From NCBI RefSeq assembly GCF_030865425.1, contig NZ_JAVFCB010000002.1:62001-126000 (forward strand): DNA of 64,000 nucleotides. The letters run 5' to 3'. How positions within the stretch are numbered: the first letter of the stretch is position 1; every line of letters starts with the position of its first letter. The stretch is from Microbacterium capsulatum. GTDB lineage: Bacteria > Actinomycetota > Actinomycetes > Actinomycetales > Microbacteriaceae. The notes under the pieces were generated by a model that did not search any database, was not told where the DNA came from, and saw only the letters and a program-made list of their open reading frames with translations. Made by a program: the position numbers and the translations under genes. Below, piece after piece: positions 46,706 through 57,019 of the stretch.

Positions 46706-47274
46706 GCCTCGCGGACCCGAACCTGCTGCAACCCGAGTTCGATGAGCAGAGCTCGCGACACCTCCGCGCGGTGGAGCGCCCGTCCCGCCGCCGTCGTCCG
46801 AAGCTGCTGTACGCGCTCGTCGCGCTCGCCGGCGCCGCGCTCATCGGCGGCGCCCAGATCGTCCTGACCATCGCCACGACCCAGGACTCGTTCGTGGTCT
46901 CCAAGCTGTCCATGCAGAACAAGGAGCTGAACTGGGAGGCGCAGGCCGCCGCGCAGGACCTCGACGGCATCAGCTCGCCGCAGGCCCTCGCCGACGCGGC
47001 CTCGGGCATGGGACTCGTGGTCGGCGGCAGCACCAACTACCTGCGCCTGAGCGACGGCCGCGTGATCGGCGCGGCGGGGCCCGCCGCCTGGGCGTCGACC
47101 GTCGACCCCCGCGGCAAGAGCGGCGTCGCCAACGCCCTGGTCCACGACACGCCGTCCAACACGGCCGCGCCCGCGGCGCCCGGAGGCGTACAACCGAACC
47201 CAGGGGCGGCGCCCGCCCCCGATCCGAACGTTCCGCCCACCGCCGAGGGCCTGCCGACGCCGACGATCCGCTGA
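46702..47274 (+). CDS. ftsL: FtsL-like divisome protein
   Basis: A 190-residue bitopic membrane protein in the ftsL position. A basic cytoplasmic N-terminus ends RPSRRRRPK, one membrane helix covers residues 35-58, and the outside part begins with a short coiled-coil-like segment ([23 protein letters not shown]) followed by a Pro/Ala-rich tail. Sequence identity within FtsL is low, so the name rests on position and topology. It overlaps rsmH and precedes ftsI, as in other actinobacteria (Rv2164c). Confidence 0.8.
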   Translation: MSLADPNLLQPEFDEQSSRHLRAVERPSRRRRPKLLYALVALAGAALIGGAQIVLTIATTQDSFVVSKLSMQNKELNWEAQAAAQDLDGISSPQALADAASGMGLVVGGSTNYLRLSDGRVIGAAGPAAWASTVDPRGKSGVANALVHDTPSNTAAPAAPGGVQPNPGAAPAPDPNVPPTAEGLPTPTIR

Positions 47275-47332
47275 CCGAGGCGGCCCCCGCACCACCCGAG
47301 ATGACGAACCGCGAGCTCCGGACGGAGATCCC

Positions 47333-49117
47333 ATGACCACCCGCGCGACCCGCACCCCCCGCCGGAGAACCGTCATCGTCCTCGCGGTGATCCTGGCGGT
47401 GATCTGCGGCTTCCTGGTACGGCTCGTCGACATCCAGGTGGTCAGCGCCGCGGCCAACGTGAAGGAGTCCATCGACACCGGGCTCGGCACGACGCGGGAG
47501 ATCGACGGCGCGCGCGGCCGGATCGTGGACTCGAACGGCACCGTGCTCGCGGAGAGCCAGCTCGTGTACGACATCACGATGGATCCGTACGCGATGAAGG
47601 GCCTGGAGGAGGCGAAGACCCCGCCGAAGCTGCCGTGGGCGAAGGCCTCGGACAAGATCGCCGCGATCATCGGTGACACCGGTGACACGGTGCGCAAGGA
47701 GGTCGCGGATTCTCTCCAGGCGAACCCCGAATCGCGCTACGTCGAGCTGAAGAAGGGCGTCAGCACGGATCAGTTCCTCAAGCTGCGCGCCCTCGGTCTC
47801 GTGTACCTGTGGCCGCAGCCGCGCAGCGTGCGGGTGTACCCGAACGGCGCCGTCGCCGGCAACCTCATCGGCTTCATCGCCGGCAACGGCGACCGGGAGG
47901 GCCTCGAGGAGGACCAGAACCAGTGCCTGAGCGCGACGAAGGGCAAGGAGACCTTCCTGCAGGGACGCGACGGGGTGGTCATCCCGGGGAGCCAGAGCAA
48001 GAAGCCCGCCGTCGACGGCGGAACGGTCAAGCTCACGATCAACACCGAGCTGCAGTGGTACCTGCAGCAGATGATCTCCGAGGAGGTCGCGACCCAGGCC
48101 GCGAAGTCCGGCACCGTGACGGTCGTCGAGGTCGGCACCGGCAAGATCCGCGCCGCGGCCGAGTTCCCGAGCGTCGACCCGAACAATCCCGGCGCCTCGA
48201 ACCCAGAGGACCGCGGATCGAGGATCTTCAGCACGAGCTTCGAGCCGGGATCGACGTTCAAGGCGATCACCGCCGCGTCGGTCATGCAGTACGCCGGGGC
48301 CACGCCGGCGACGTCGGTCACGGGGGTGTCCAGCCACATGGTGTTCCCGAACGGCGCGGTCATCAACGACGCCGAGCCGCACCCGACCTACAACTACACG
48401 CTCGCGGGTGCGCTCATCGACTCGTCGAACGTCGCGCTGTCGAAGTTCGGCGACATGGTCACCGACCAGCAGCGCCACGACGAGCTGGTCAAGTTCGGCG
48501 TCGGCTCGAAGACCGCGATCGACTTCCCCGGCGAGGCGGCCGGGGAGATCCACCCGGTCAAGGACTGGGACTACCAGTCGCACTACACCACGACGTTCGG
48601 GCAGTACTTCACCGTCACCGCCCCGCAGGTGGCCAGCGCGTACCAGGCGATCGCGAACGGCGGGGTGAAGATCCCGCTCTCGCTGGTCGAGTCGTGCACG
48701 AGCGGCGACGGGAAGGTCACCGCGCCGCCGGCGGCCAAGCCGCAGCGCGTGCTGGACGCGACCATGGACGCCGAGCTGAGCCGGATGATCGAGAACGTCG
48801 CCGTGCAGGGCGGCGTCTCCGACATGATCCAGGTCCCCGGCTACCGGGTCGCGGCCAAGACCGGAACCGCGCAGAAGCCGGACCCGGTCACGGGCGCGTA
48901 CAAGAACGGGATCTTCTTCACGAGCATGGTCGGCTTCGCCCCGGTCGACAACCCGCAGTACGTGGTCGTGGTCACCCTGGACGAGCCCACTAGGGTAACC
49001 TCGTCTGCGGCCACCGCGCCCGCCTTCCAGAAGGCGATGACGCAGGTGATGAAGACTTATCGCGTGCAGCCGTCGACCGTCCCGATGGAGCCGCTGCTGC
49101 CCAAGTTCTCGCAATGA
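47333..49117 (+). CDS. ftsI: Division-specific peptidoglycan transpeptidase (PBP3/FtsI)
   Basis: A 594-residue class B penicillin-binding protein that crosslinks septal peptidoglycan. One membrane helix (residues 13-35), a dimerisation domain beginning IDGARGRIVDSNG, then the transpeptidase domain with PGSTFK (active-site serine), SSN in IDSSNVALSK and KTGT in AAKTGTAQK. No PASTA repeat at the C-terminus. In most bacteria murE follows; here murF does. Confidence 0.95.
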   Translation: MTTRATRTPRRRTVIVLAVILAVICGFLVRLVDIQVVSAAANVKESIDTGLGTTREIDGARGRIVDSNGTVLAESQLVYDITMDPYAMKGLEEAKTPPKLPWAKASDKIAAIIGDTGDTVRKEVADSLQANPESRYVELKKGVSTDQFLKLRALGLVYLWPQPRSVRVYPNGAVAGNLIGFIAGNGDREGLEEDQNQCLSATKGKETFLQGRDGVVIPGSQSKKPAVDGGTVKLTINTELQWYLQQMISEEVATQAAKSGTVTVVEVGTGKIRAAAEFPSVDPNNPGASNPEDRGSRIFSTSFEPGSTFKAITAASVMQYAGATPATSVTGVSSHMVFPNGAVINDAEPHPTYNYTLAGALIDSSNVALSKFGDMVTDQQRHDELVKFGVGSKTAIDFPGEAAGEIHPVKDWDYQSHYTTTFGQYFTVTAPQVASAYQAIANGGVKIPLSLVESCTSGDGKVTAPPAAKPQRVLDATMDAELSRMIENVAVQGGVSDMIQVPGYRVAAKTGTAQKPDPVTGAYKNGIFFTSMVGFAPVDNPQYVVVVTLDEPTRVTSSAATAPAFQKAMTQVMKTYRVQPSTVPMEPLLPKFSQ

Positions 49118-49165
49118 CCGCCGTCTCCTGATCGGGCGGAAACGCCCCGGAGGATCCTTCACATC

Positions 49166-50578
49166 ATGATCGCGCTGACACTCGGGGAGATCGCCGGACT
49201 CGTCTCCGGCACCCTGCACGCCGTCGGGGATCACGATCCCGCATCCGTCGTGGACGGCGTCGTGGACACCGACTCGCGGCAGATGACCGCGGGCGGCATC
49301 TTCGTCGCGAAGCCCGGCGAGCACACCGACGGTCACCGCTTCGTGGGCGCCGCGATCGCGAACGGCGCCGTCGTCGCGATCGTCGAGCATCTCGTCGACG
49401 AGGAGATCACGCAGATCGTCGTCGGCGACGTGATCGACGCGATCGCCGAGCTCGCCCGCGGGGTCGTCGCGCGCGTCCGGGCCGGAGGCGACCTGCGCAT
49501 CGTCGGCGTCACCGGATCCAACGGGAAGACGACCACGAAGAACTTCCTCGCCCGGATCCTGTCCGACGAGGGCGAGACCGTCGCCCCGATCGCCTCGTAC
49601 AACAACGAGGTCGGTGCCCCGCTCACGATGCTGCGGATCACGGACCGGACCCGGTTCCTGGTCTGCGAGTTCGGCGCGAGCGCGCCGGGCGAGATCGCGC
49701 GCCTCGCGGGCCTGGTGCACCCAGACGTCGTCATCGAGCTGATGGTGGGCCTCGCGCACGCCGGGGGCTTCGGCGGCATCGAGGAGACCGCGCGGGCCAA
49801 GGCCGAGCTCGTGGCGGCCGCCGCGCCCACCGGCACCGCGGTGCTGAACCTGGACGACCCCCGCGTCTCCGCGATGGGCGCGGGCGCCGAGGAGCGCGGC
49901 CTGCGCATCATCGGCTTCGGCCAGAGCCCCGCCGCCGACGTCCGCGCCTCGGACATCGAGGTGACCGCTTCCGGCACGTCGTGCGTGGTGCACGTCGACG
50001 GACAGGCGATCGCCCTGCGCCTTCAGGTGCTCGGCGCCCACCACGTCAACAACGCCCTCGCCGCGATCGCCGCGACCGGCGCCCTGGGCGTCGCCCCTGC
50101 GGACGCCGTGGCGCGCCTGGAGACCGTGGAGATCGCCGAGCGCTGGCGGATGCAGCCGATGGGCGGCGACGACGTGCGCATCATCAACGACGCGTACAAC
50201 GCGAGTCCCGATTCGATGGCGGCGGCCCTGCGCACGCTCGCGCAGATCACCGGACCGGGCGAGCGCACCGTCGCCGTGCTCGGCGCGATGAGCGAGCTGG
50301 GCGAGTCGGCCGGCGACGAGCACGACCGGATCGGCCTGCTCGCGGTGCGCCTGAACATCCAGCGCATCGTGGTCGTCGGCGCCGACGCCCGGCGCCTGTT
50401 CCTGGCCGCGGTGGGGGAGGGATCCTGGGACGGCGAGGCCGTGCACCTGCCCGACGCCGACGCCGCGTTCGACTACCTGAAGGACGAGCTCCGTCCCGGC
50501 GACCGGGTGCTGGTGAAGTCCTCGAACTCCGCCGGACTCAGGTTCCTCGGCGATCGTCTGGGAGAATCGTTCTCGTGA
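49166..50578 (+). CDS. murF: UDP-N-acetylmuramoyl-tripeptide--D-alanyl-D-alanine ligase
   Basis: Adds D-Ala-D-Ala to the muramoyl tripeptide. The 470 residues include the N-terminal uridine-binding part, the P-loop GVTGSNGKTTTKNFL, the LGAHHVNNALAAIA segment and the C-terminal IINDAYNASPDSMAAALR motif. GGAGGATC lies upstream. Its TGA overlaps the GTG of mraY. Confidence 0.94.
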   Translation: MIALTLGEIAGLVSGTLHAVGDHDPASVVDGVVDTDSRQMTAGGIFVAKPGEHTDGHRFVGAAIANGAVVAIVEHLVDEEITQIVVGDVIDAIAELARGVVARVRAGGDLRIVGVTGSNGKTTTKNFLARILSDEGETVAPIASYNNEVGAPLTMLRITDRTRFLVCEFGASAPGEIARLAGLVHPDVVIELMVGLAHAGGFGGIEETARAKAELVAAAAPTGTAVLNLDDPRVSAMGAGAEERGLRIIGFGQSPAADVRASDIEVTASGTSCVVHVDGQAIALRLQVLGAHHVNNALAAIAATGALGVAPADAVARLETVEIAERWRMQPMGGDDVRIINDAYNASPDSMAAALRTLAQITGPGERTVAVLGAMSELGESAGDEHDRIGLLAVRLNIQRIVVVGADARRLFLAAVGEGSWDGEAVHLPDADAAFDYLKDELRPGDRVLVKSSNSAGLRFLGDRLGESFS

Positions 50579-51690
50579 GGTCCCTGCTTACGTCCGCCGC
50601 GATCTCCCTCGCCTTCACGCTCCTGCTGACGCCGGTCTTCCTCCGGCTGTTCCGGAAGTGGGGCTGGGGACAGGTCATCCGCACCCCCGAGGCGATCGAG
50701 AACCCGAGCCACCACGCCAAGCGGGGAACCCCGACCATGGGCGGCGTGATCTTCATCGTAGGAACGATGGTCGGCTACGGCATCGGCACGTTCACCGGCG
50801 GCAGCTACCCGACGATCTCCGGCCTGCTGGTGATCTGGCTGATGGTCGGCTTCGGCGCCGTCGGCTTCATCGACGACTACATGAAGCTCCGCCAGCAGCG
50901 CAGCCTCGGCCTCTCGGGTTGGCGCAAGATCATCGGCCAGGTGCTCGTCATGGTGCCGTTCGGGATCGTCGCGCTGACCGTGCGCAGCGCCTCCGGCAAC
51001 ACCCCGGCGAGCGGCTTCGTGTCGCTGTTCCGCGACATCCCCGTGCTGTCCCTGTTCGCGCTCGGCCCGATCGTCGGCTGGCTGCTGTACCTCGCCTGGC
51101 TCTCGGTCATCGGGATCGCCACCTCGAACAGCGTGAACCTCACGGACGGCCTGGACGGTCTCGCCGCCGGCTCCGGCGTGTTCGTGATCGGCTCCTACAG
51201 TCTGGTCTCGTTCTGGCAGTTCAAGCAGTCCTGCGCGGGGGAGAACCTGTCCCCGTCGTCGCTGGCCGGCTGCTACGACGTCGCGCACCCGTTCGACCTC
51301 GCCGTGATCTCCGCGTCCTTCGTCGGGGCGCTGATCGGCTTCCTGTGGTGGAACGCGCCCAAGGCGAAGGTCTTCATGGGCGACGTCGGCTCGATGGCGA
51401 TCGGCGGAGTGATCGCGGCCCTCGCGATCCTCACCCGCACCGAGCTGCTGCTCGTGCTGCTCGCGGGCGTCTTCATCATCGCGCCCGGATCGGTCATCGT
51501 GCAGCTGACGTACTTCAAGCTCACCCGCGGCAAGCGGCTGTTCCTGCAGAGCCCGTTCCACCATCACCTCGAGATGCGCGGCTGGCCCGAGGCGACGATC
51601 GTCGTGCGGATGTGGATCATCGCAGGCCTGCTCTCGGTGTCGGCGTTCGGCCTCTTCTACGTCGAGTGGCTGAGGCTCACCAGCTCATGA
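50575..51690 (+). CDS. mraY: Phospho-N-acetylmuramoyl-pentapeptide-transferase
   Basis: Integral membrane enzyme that makes lipid I. The 371 residues contain about ten membrane helices and the MraY motifs TPTMGGVIFI, GAVGFIDDYMKL (catalytic aspartates), SNSVNLTDGLDGLAAG, AKVFMGDVGSMAIGG and QSPFHHHLEMRGW. Start is GTG overlapping murF; its stop overlaps murD by four bases. Confidence 0.95.
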   Translation: MRSLLTSAAISLAFTLLLTPVFLRLFRKWGWGQVIRTPEAIENPSHHAKRGTPTMGGVIFIVGTMVGYGIGTFTGGSYPTISGLLVIWLMVGFGAVGFIDDYMKLRQQRSLGLSGWRKIIGQVLVMVPFGIVALTVRSASGNTPASGFVSLFRDIPVLSLFALGPIVGWLLYLAWLSVIGIATSNSVNLTDGLDGLAAGSGVFVIGSYSLVSFWQFKQSCAGENLSPSSLAGCYDVAHPFDLAVISASFVGALIGFLWWNAPKAKVFMGDVGSMAIGGVIAALAILTRTELLLVLLAGVFIIAPGSVIVQLTYFKLTRGKRLFLQSPFHHHLEMRGWPEATIVVRMWIIAGLLSVSAFGLFYVEWLRLTSS

Positions 51691-53249
51691 CCGCCGTTCA
51701 TCGCGACGGACGCAGCCTGGATGCGCTGGTCAGCTGGAACGCGGACTGGCGGGGCCTGAAGGTCGCCGTGCTCGGGCTCTCCGTGACCGGGTTCTCCGTC
51801 GCCGACACGCTCGCCGAGCTCGGCGCCGACGTGCTCGTGCTGTCCGAGAGCGCGAGCGAGGACCACGCGCGTCTCATCCCGGTCATCGGCGCGCGGCTGC
51901 AGCTCGGCGACCTCGGATCCGTCCCCGCGGAGCTCGTGGACTTCGCGCCGGACGTCGTCGTCGCATCGCCCGGCTTCCCGCCCTCGCACCCGGTGATCGA
52001 GTGGACCAGGGCGCAGGGCATCGCCCTGTGGGGCGACATCGAGCTCGCCTGGCGTGTGCGGGACAAGGTGCTCCGCGCCGACGGCACCCCCGCCGAGTGG
52101 CTGTTCATCACCGGCACCAACGGCAAGACCACGACCACGCAGCTCACCGCGACGATGCTCCTCGAAGGCGGTCTGCGTGCCGCCCCGTGCGGCAACATCG
52201 GCGTGCCGGTTCTCGACGCCGTGCGCGATCCCGAGGGCTTCGACGTGCTCGTCGTCGAGCTGTCCAGCCACCAGCTCTGGTACCTCGGCCTCACGGATCC
52301 GGTCGCGCAGCCGGTGCCGTACGCGACGACCTGCCTCAACCTCGCCGACGACCACCTCGTCTGGCACGGCAGCGCCGCGGCGTACCGCGACGCGAAGGCG
52401 CTCGTCTACCGGAACACCCGGGTCGCGTGCGTGTACAACAAGGCCGACGCCGCGACCCTGCACATGGTCGAGGTGGCGGACGTCGTGGAGGGGGCGAGGG
52501 CGATCGGCTTCGGACTCGGGATCCCCGGTCCCAGCGACCTCGGCGTCGTGGAGGGGATCCTCGCGGATCGGGCCTTCCTCGACGACCGCCGCAACAGCGC
52601 GCTCGAACTGACCACGGTCGAGGCGCTCGCGGAGCACGGGCTGAGCGCCCCGCACATCGTGCAGAACATCCTCGCCGCGGCGGCGCTGTCGCGCTCGCTC
52701 GGCGTCGAGCCCACCGCGATCCGCGCCGCGCTCGAGGGCTTCCGCCTCGACCCGCACCGGATCGAGGTCGTCGCCCGCGCCGCCGGGGTCACCTGGGTCG
52801 ACGACTCCAAGGCGACGAACCCGCACGCGGCGCAGTCGTCCCTGCGCGCGTTCCCCGGCGCGATCTGGATCGTCGGCGGCGATCTGAAGGGCGTCGACCT
52901 GTCCGATCTCGTCGCCGGAGCGGGCGCCACGGTCCGCGCCGCGCTCGTGATCGGCGTCGAGCGCGATGAGGTGCTGGGGGCGTTCGCACGACACGCGCCG
53001 GCGGTGCCGGTGATCGAGGTCGTCCCCGGCGACACTGAAGAGGTCATGACCCGCGTCGTCGAACTGGCGGCGGGCATCGCCCGGGATGGGGACACCGTGC
53101 TCCTCGCCCCTGCGGCGGCGTCCTTCGACCAGTTCCGCAGCTACGCGGATCGTGGGGACCGCTTCGCCGAGGCGGTGCGCGGGTGGATCGAAGCGGGGAA
53201 CGCCGGTGACGCAGGTGGCAGGACGCCCGACGGAGGCCTCCACGGCTGA
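51687..53249 (+). CDS. murD: UDP-N-acetylmuramoyl-L-alanine--D-glutamate ligase
   Basis: Adds D-glutamate to UDP-MurNAc-L-Ala. The 520 residues show AVLGLSVTGFSVADTL (uridine-binding), P-loop GTNGKTTTTQL, NIGVPVLDAV, ELSSHQLWYL, HRIEVVA, and WVDDSKATNPHAAQSSL. It overlaps mraY by four bases and its 3' end overlaps the likely ftsW start by about 44 bases. Confidence 0.94.
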   Translation: MTAVHRDGRSLDALVSWNADWRGLKVAVLGLSVTGFSVADTLAELGADVLVLSESASEDHARLIPVIGARLQLGDLGSVPAELVDFAPDVVVASPGFPPSHPVIEWTRAQGIALWGDIELAWRVRDKVLRADGTPAEWLFITGTNGKTTTTQLTATMLLEGGLRAAPCGNIGVPVLDAVRDPEGFDVLVVELSSHQLWYLGLTDPVAQPVPYATTCLNLADDHLVWHGSAAAYRDAKALVYRNTRVACVYNKADAATLHMVEVADVVEGARAIGFGLGIPGPSDLGVVEGILADRAFLDDRRNSALELTTVEALAEHGLSAPHIVQNILAAAALSRSLGVEPTAIRAALEGFRLDPHRIEVVARAAGVTWVDDSKATNPHAAQSSLRAFPGAIWIVGGDLKGVDLSDLVAGAGATVRAALVIGVERDEVLGAFARHAPAVPVIEVVPGDTEEVMTRVVELAAGIARDGDTVLLAPAAASFDQFRSYADRGDRFAEAVRGWIEAGNAGDAGGRTPDGGLHG

Positions 53250-54447
53250 GCGCGGATCCGGGCTCGCCGCGCGGGTGCGACTCGGCAGCGTCTTCCAGCC
53301 GGTGCCGAACGAGTTCGTCCTGATCGCGTCGACCGCGCTGCTGCTGACGATCTTCGGTCTCGTCATGGTGCTCTCCGCGTCCAGCGCGAACGCGGTGAAC
53401 CAGGGCGACGGCCCATATGCGATCGTGCTGAAGCAGGCCCTCATCGCCGTGATCGGGGTGCCGCTGATGTTCCTGATGAGCAGGCTCCCGATCGGCTTCT
53501 ACAAGAAGATGGCCTGGCCGGTGATCATCGTCGCGATCGTCGTGCAGATGCTCGTCTTCACCCCGCTGGGCGTGGAGAACGACGGCAACACGAACTGGCT
53601 CCTCGTCGGAGGGCAGCTGCTGCAGCCCTCCGAGTTCATCAAGCTCGCGCTCGCCCTCTGGGCGGCGTTCATCCTGTGGCGCAAGGAGGAGCTGCTCGGG
53701 CGCTGGAAGCACGTCTACATCCCGCTGCTCCCGGTCGGCTTCCTCGCGATCGGCACGGTGTACGGCGGCGGCGACCTGGGCACCTCGATGGTCCTGTTCC
53801 TGCTGCTGCTCGGCACGATGTTCTTCTCCGGCGTCCGGCTGCGGATCTTCATCCTGCCGATGCTCGCGATCCTCGCCGCCGTGCTCGTGTTCGCCCTGAC
53901 GAACGAGCGGCGCCGGAAGCTGATCTTCAGCATGTTCAGCTCGGAGAGCGACGCCAGCTGCTACCTCACCGGCTGCTACCAGCAGGTGCACGCGATCTGG
54001 GGCATGGCGAACGGCGGCATCTTCGGGCTCGGCCTCGGCAACTCGCACGAGAAGTACGGCTGGCTGCCCGCCGCGTCGAACGACTACATCTTCGCGATCG
54101 TCGGCGAGGAACTCGGCCTGATCGGCTGCGCGGTCGTGCTCGCTCTGTTCGTACTGTTCGCGATCGGCGTGTTCCACATCATCCGCCGCACCGACGACCT
54201 GTTCGTGCGCATCGCGGCCGGCGGCATCGTCGTCTGGATCCTGTCCCAGGCGCTCATCAACATCGGCGTCGTGCTGCGGATCTTCCCGGTGCTGGGCGTG
54301 CCGCTGCCGTTCATGTCGCAGGGCGGCACGTCGCTGCTTTCGGTGCTGCTCGCGTGCGGCGTGCTGCTGTCGTTCGCGCGGACCCTCCCGGCCGACGGCG
54401 CGAAGAGGACGACCGGCCCGGCACGGTCCGGTAAAGTCACCCGGTGA
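53206..54447 (+). CDS. ftsW: Septal peptidoglycan glycosyltransferase FtsW
   Basis: A SEDS-family polymerase of lipid II with about ten membrane helices. The 413 residues include LVMVLSASSANAV, QPSEFIKLALALW, GGGDLGTSMVLFL, YQQVHAIWGMANGGIFGLGLGNS and PLPFMSQGGTSLLSVLLACG. The start is uncertain: the GTG at 53206 (GGGGAA upstream) lies inside murD; a GTG three codons later is also possible. It ends overlapping murG by four bases. Confidence 0.93.
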   Translation: MTQVAGRPTEASTAERGSGLAARVRLGSVFQPVPNEFVLIASTALLLTIFGLVMVLSASSANAVNQGDGPYAIVLKQALIAVIGVPLMFLMSRLPIGFYKKMAWPVIIVAIVVQMLVFTPLGVENDGNTNWLLVGGQLLQPSEFIKLALALWAAFILWRKEELLGRWKHVYIPLLPVGFLAIGTVYGGGDLGTSMVLFLLLLGTMFFSGVRLRIFILPMLAILAAVLVFALTNERRRKLIFSMFSSESDASCYLTGCYQQVHAIWGMANGGIFGLGLGNSHEKYGWLPAASNDYIFAIVGEELGLIGCAVVLALFVLFAIGVFHIIRRTDDLFVRIAAGGIVVWILSQALINIGVVLRIFPVLGVPLPFMSQGGTSLLSVLLACGVLLSFARTLPADGAKRTTGPARSGKVTR

Positions 54448-55517
54448 CCACCTACCTTCTGGCCGGCGGCGGCACCGCGGGCCATGTCAACCCGCTGCTC
54501 GCGGTCGCGGACGCCCTCCGCGCGCGCGATCCCCAGTGCGGCGTGCTCGTGCTCGGCACCAGGGAGGGTCTGGAGGCGCGGCTCGTACCGCAGCGCGGCT
54601 ACGAGCTGCTCACCGTGGACAAGGTGCCGTTCCCGCGCCGGCCGAACGGCGCGGCCCTGGCCTTCCCCGTGCGGTTCCTGCGCGCGGTGCGGCAGGTCCG
54701 CGAGCACATCCGCCGGAACCATGTGGACGTCGTCGTCGGCTTCGGGGGGTACGCCTCGGCCCCGGCCTACGTCGCCGCCCGCCGGGAGCGGATCCCCTTC
54801 GTGGTGCACGAGGCGAACGCCCGCCCGGGGCTCGCGAACGTGCTCGGCGCCCGCAGCGCCGCCGCCGTCGGGGTCGCGTTCCCCGGAACGCCGCTGCGCG
54901 GCGGGACCGTGGTCGGCATGCCGCTGCGCCGTGAGATCGTCGAGCTCGACCGGGCCGCCCTGCGCGCGGAGGCCGCGGCCGAGTTCGGTCTGGACCCGGA
55001 GCGCCCCGTGCTGCTCGTCTTCGGCGGATCGCTCGGCGCGCAGCGTCTGAACGACGCGATCGCCGGATCCCGGCAGAGCATCCTGGACGCCGGGTGGCAG
55101 GTGCTGCACGCGACCGGCGACCGCTCGGACCTCGCCGACCCGGGCGTCGAGGGGTACGCGCTGCGCCGCTACCTCGACCGGATGGACCTCGCGTTCGCGC
55201 TCGCCGACCTGATCCTGTCGCGGTCCGGCTCCGCGACCGTCAGCGAGATCAGCGCCCTCGGCATCCCCGCGATCTACGTGCCGTACGCCGTCGGCAACGG
55301 CGAGCAGAGGCTGAACGCCGCCGCGGCGATCGACGCGGGAGCCGCGATCCTCATCGAGGACGCCGCCCTGGACCCGGACCGGATCCGCACCGAGATCGTC
55401 CCGCTGCTCGGCGACGACGACCGGCGCCGCGCGATGGCCGCAGCCGCCGCGACCGTGGGCTCCCGCACCGGCACCGAGGACCTCATCGCCCTCGTCGACC
55501 GCGCCCTCGCCCACTGA
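54444..55517 (+). CDS. murG: UDP-N-acetylglucosamine--lipid I GlcNAc transferase
   Basis: Peripheral membrane GT28 glycosyltransferase making lipid II. The 357 residues start with LLAGGGTAGHVNPLLAVADALR (G loop 1), followed by GFGGYASAPAYVAA (loop 2), FGGSLGAQRLNDAI (loop 3) and SRSGSATVSEISALGIPAIYVPYA (nucleotide-sugar site). Start is GTG. Confidence 0.95.
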   Translation: MTTYLLAGGGTAGHVNPLLAVADALRARDPQCGVLVLGTREGLEARLVPQRGYELLTVDKVPFPRRPNGAALAFPVRFLRAVRQVREHIRRNHVDVVVGFGGYASAPAYVAARRERIPFVVHEANARPGLANVLGARSAAAVGVAFPGTPLRGGTVVGMPLRREIVELDRAALRAEAAAEFGLDPERPVLLVFGGSLGAQRLNDAIAGSRQSILDAGWQVLHATGDRSDLADPGVEGYALRRYLDRMDLAFALADLILSRSGSATVSEISALGIPAIYVPYAVGNGEQRLNAAAAIDAGAAILIEDAALDPDRIRTEIVPLLGDDDRRRAMAAAAATVGSRTGTEDLIALVDRALAH

Positions 55518-55616
55518 GCGCCGGCCGCCGCAGCGGCGCCCGACCCCTCGCCGACCGGCTCCCGTGCGGCGAGCCAGGGCCGCGTCCCCAGGCACCCGAC
55601 TTAGGATGAATCCGTC

Positions 55617-57017
55617 ATGATCAGACCCGACCTCTCCCTGCCGATCCCGGACCACATCACCGCTGCGCACTTCATCGGCATCGGCGGATCCGGGATGTCG
55701 GGCCTCGCCCGGATGTTCCTCGACGCGGGGATCCGCGTCTCCGGCAGCGACCGCGCCGACAGCGCGAACCTGCATGCCCTCGCCGTGCTCGGCGCCGACG
55801 TCCACGTCGGGCACGACGCCGCGAACCTGGGCGACGCCGACACCGTCGTGCACACCGGGGCGATCTGGCCGGAGAACCCGGAGTTCGTGCTCGCGAAGGA
55901 GCGCGGCCTGCACGTCATCCACCGCTCCCAGGCGCTGCACTGGCTGATCGGCGGCCGCCGCCTCGTCTCCGTCGCCGGCGCGCACGGCAAGACGACCTCG
56001 ACCGGCATGATCGTGACCGCCCTGCTCGAGCTCGGCGCCGACCCGAACTTCGTCAATGGCGGGGTCATCGAGCAGCTCGGCGCCTCCAGCTCCTCCGGGA
56101 AGGACGAGCTGTTCGTCATCGAGGCCGACGAGTCCGACGGCACGTTCCTGCTGTACGACACCTCCGTCGCGCTCATCACGAACGTCGACCCCGACCACCT
56201 GGACCACTACGGATCCGACGAGGCGTTCCACGACGCGTTCGTGACGTTCGCGAACGAGGCCCGTGAGGCGGTCGTCATCTCGAGCGACGATCCGGGCGCG
56301 CTGCGGGTGCGGGCCGGCATCACGCACCCGAACGTCATCTCGTTCGGACTGGCGGAGGACGCCGACCTGCGGATCACCGACGTCGCGACCGACGGCCCGG
56401 TCGCCGCCACCCTGACGTTCCGCGGCGAGAGCGCGCGGATGCAGCTCGCCGTCCCCGGCGTGCACAATGCGATCAACGCCGCCGGCGCGGTCGCCGTGCT
56501 CGGCACCCTCGGCCACGGCCTCGCCGCGTCCGTGCGCGCCGTCGAGGGCTTCGCCGGGACCGTCCGCCGGCTGGAGCTGCACGGCGCGGAGCGCGGCGTC
56601 AGCGTCTACGACGACTACTCGCACCACCCGACCGAGGTGCGCGCCGCGCTCGAGGCCATGCGCACGATCTCCGGCACGGGGCGGATCATCGCGATCCAGC
56701 AGCCGCACACCTACTCGCGCACGCAGCACATGTACCGCGAGTTCGCGGACGTGCTCGAGCACTTCGCCGACCACACCGTGATGCTGGACGTCTACGGCGC
56801 CCGTGAGGATCCGGTCCCGGGCGTGACCGGAGAGCTGGTCAGCGGCGCGTTCGCCGACCCCCGCAACGTGCACTACGTGGCGGACTGGCAGCAGGCCGCG
56901 GACTACACGGCGACCGTCGCACGCGACGGCGACGTCGTGATCACCCTCGGCTGCGGCAACGTCTACCAGATCATCCCGCAGGTGCTCGAGGCGCTGCGCA
57001 CGACCGCCGAGGGCTGA
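55617..57017 (+). CDS. murC: UDP-N-acetylmuramate--L-alanine ligase
   Basis: First amino acid ligase of the peptidoglycan stem. The 466 residues contain [20 protein letters not shown], the P-loop [22 protein letters not shown]-type [28 protein letters not shown] and [15 protein letters not shown]. It is preceded by a 99-bp gap, the longest within the murF-ftsQ stretch, which could hold an internal promoter. Confidence 0.95.
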   Translation: MIRPDLSLPIPDHITAAHFIGIGGSGMSGLARMFLDAGIRVSGSDRADSANLHALAVLGADVHVGHDAANLGDADTVVHTGAIWPENPEFVLAKERGLHVIHRSQALHWLIGGRRLVSVAGAHGKTTSTGMIVTALLELGADPNFVNGGVIEQLGASSSSGKDELFVIEADESDGTFLLYDTSVALITNVDPDHLDHYGSDEAFHDAFVTFANEAREAVVISSDDPGALRVRAGITHPNVISFGLAEDADLRITDVATDGPVAATLTFRGESARMQLAVPGVHNAINAAGAVAVLGTLGHGLAASVRAVEGFAGTVRRLELHGAERGVSVYDDYSHHPTEVRAALEAMRTISGTGRIIAIQQPHTYSRTQHMYREFADVLEHFADHTVMLDVYGAREDPVPGVTGELVSGAFADPRNVHYVADWQQAADYTATVARDGDVVITLGCGNVYQIIPQVLEALRTTAEG

Positions 57018-57019
57018 GC

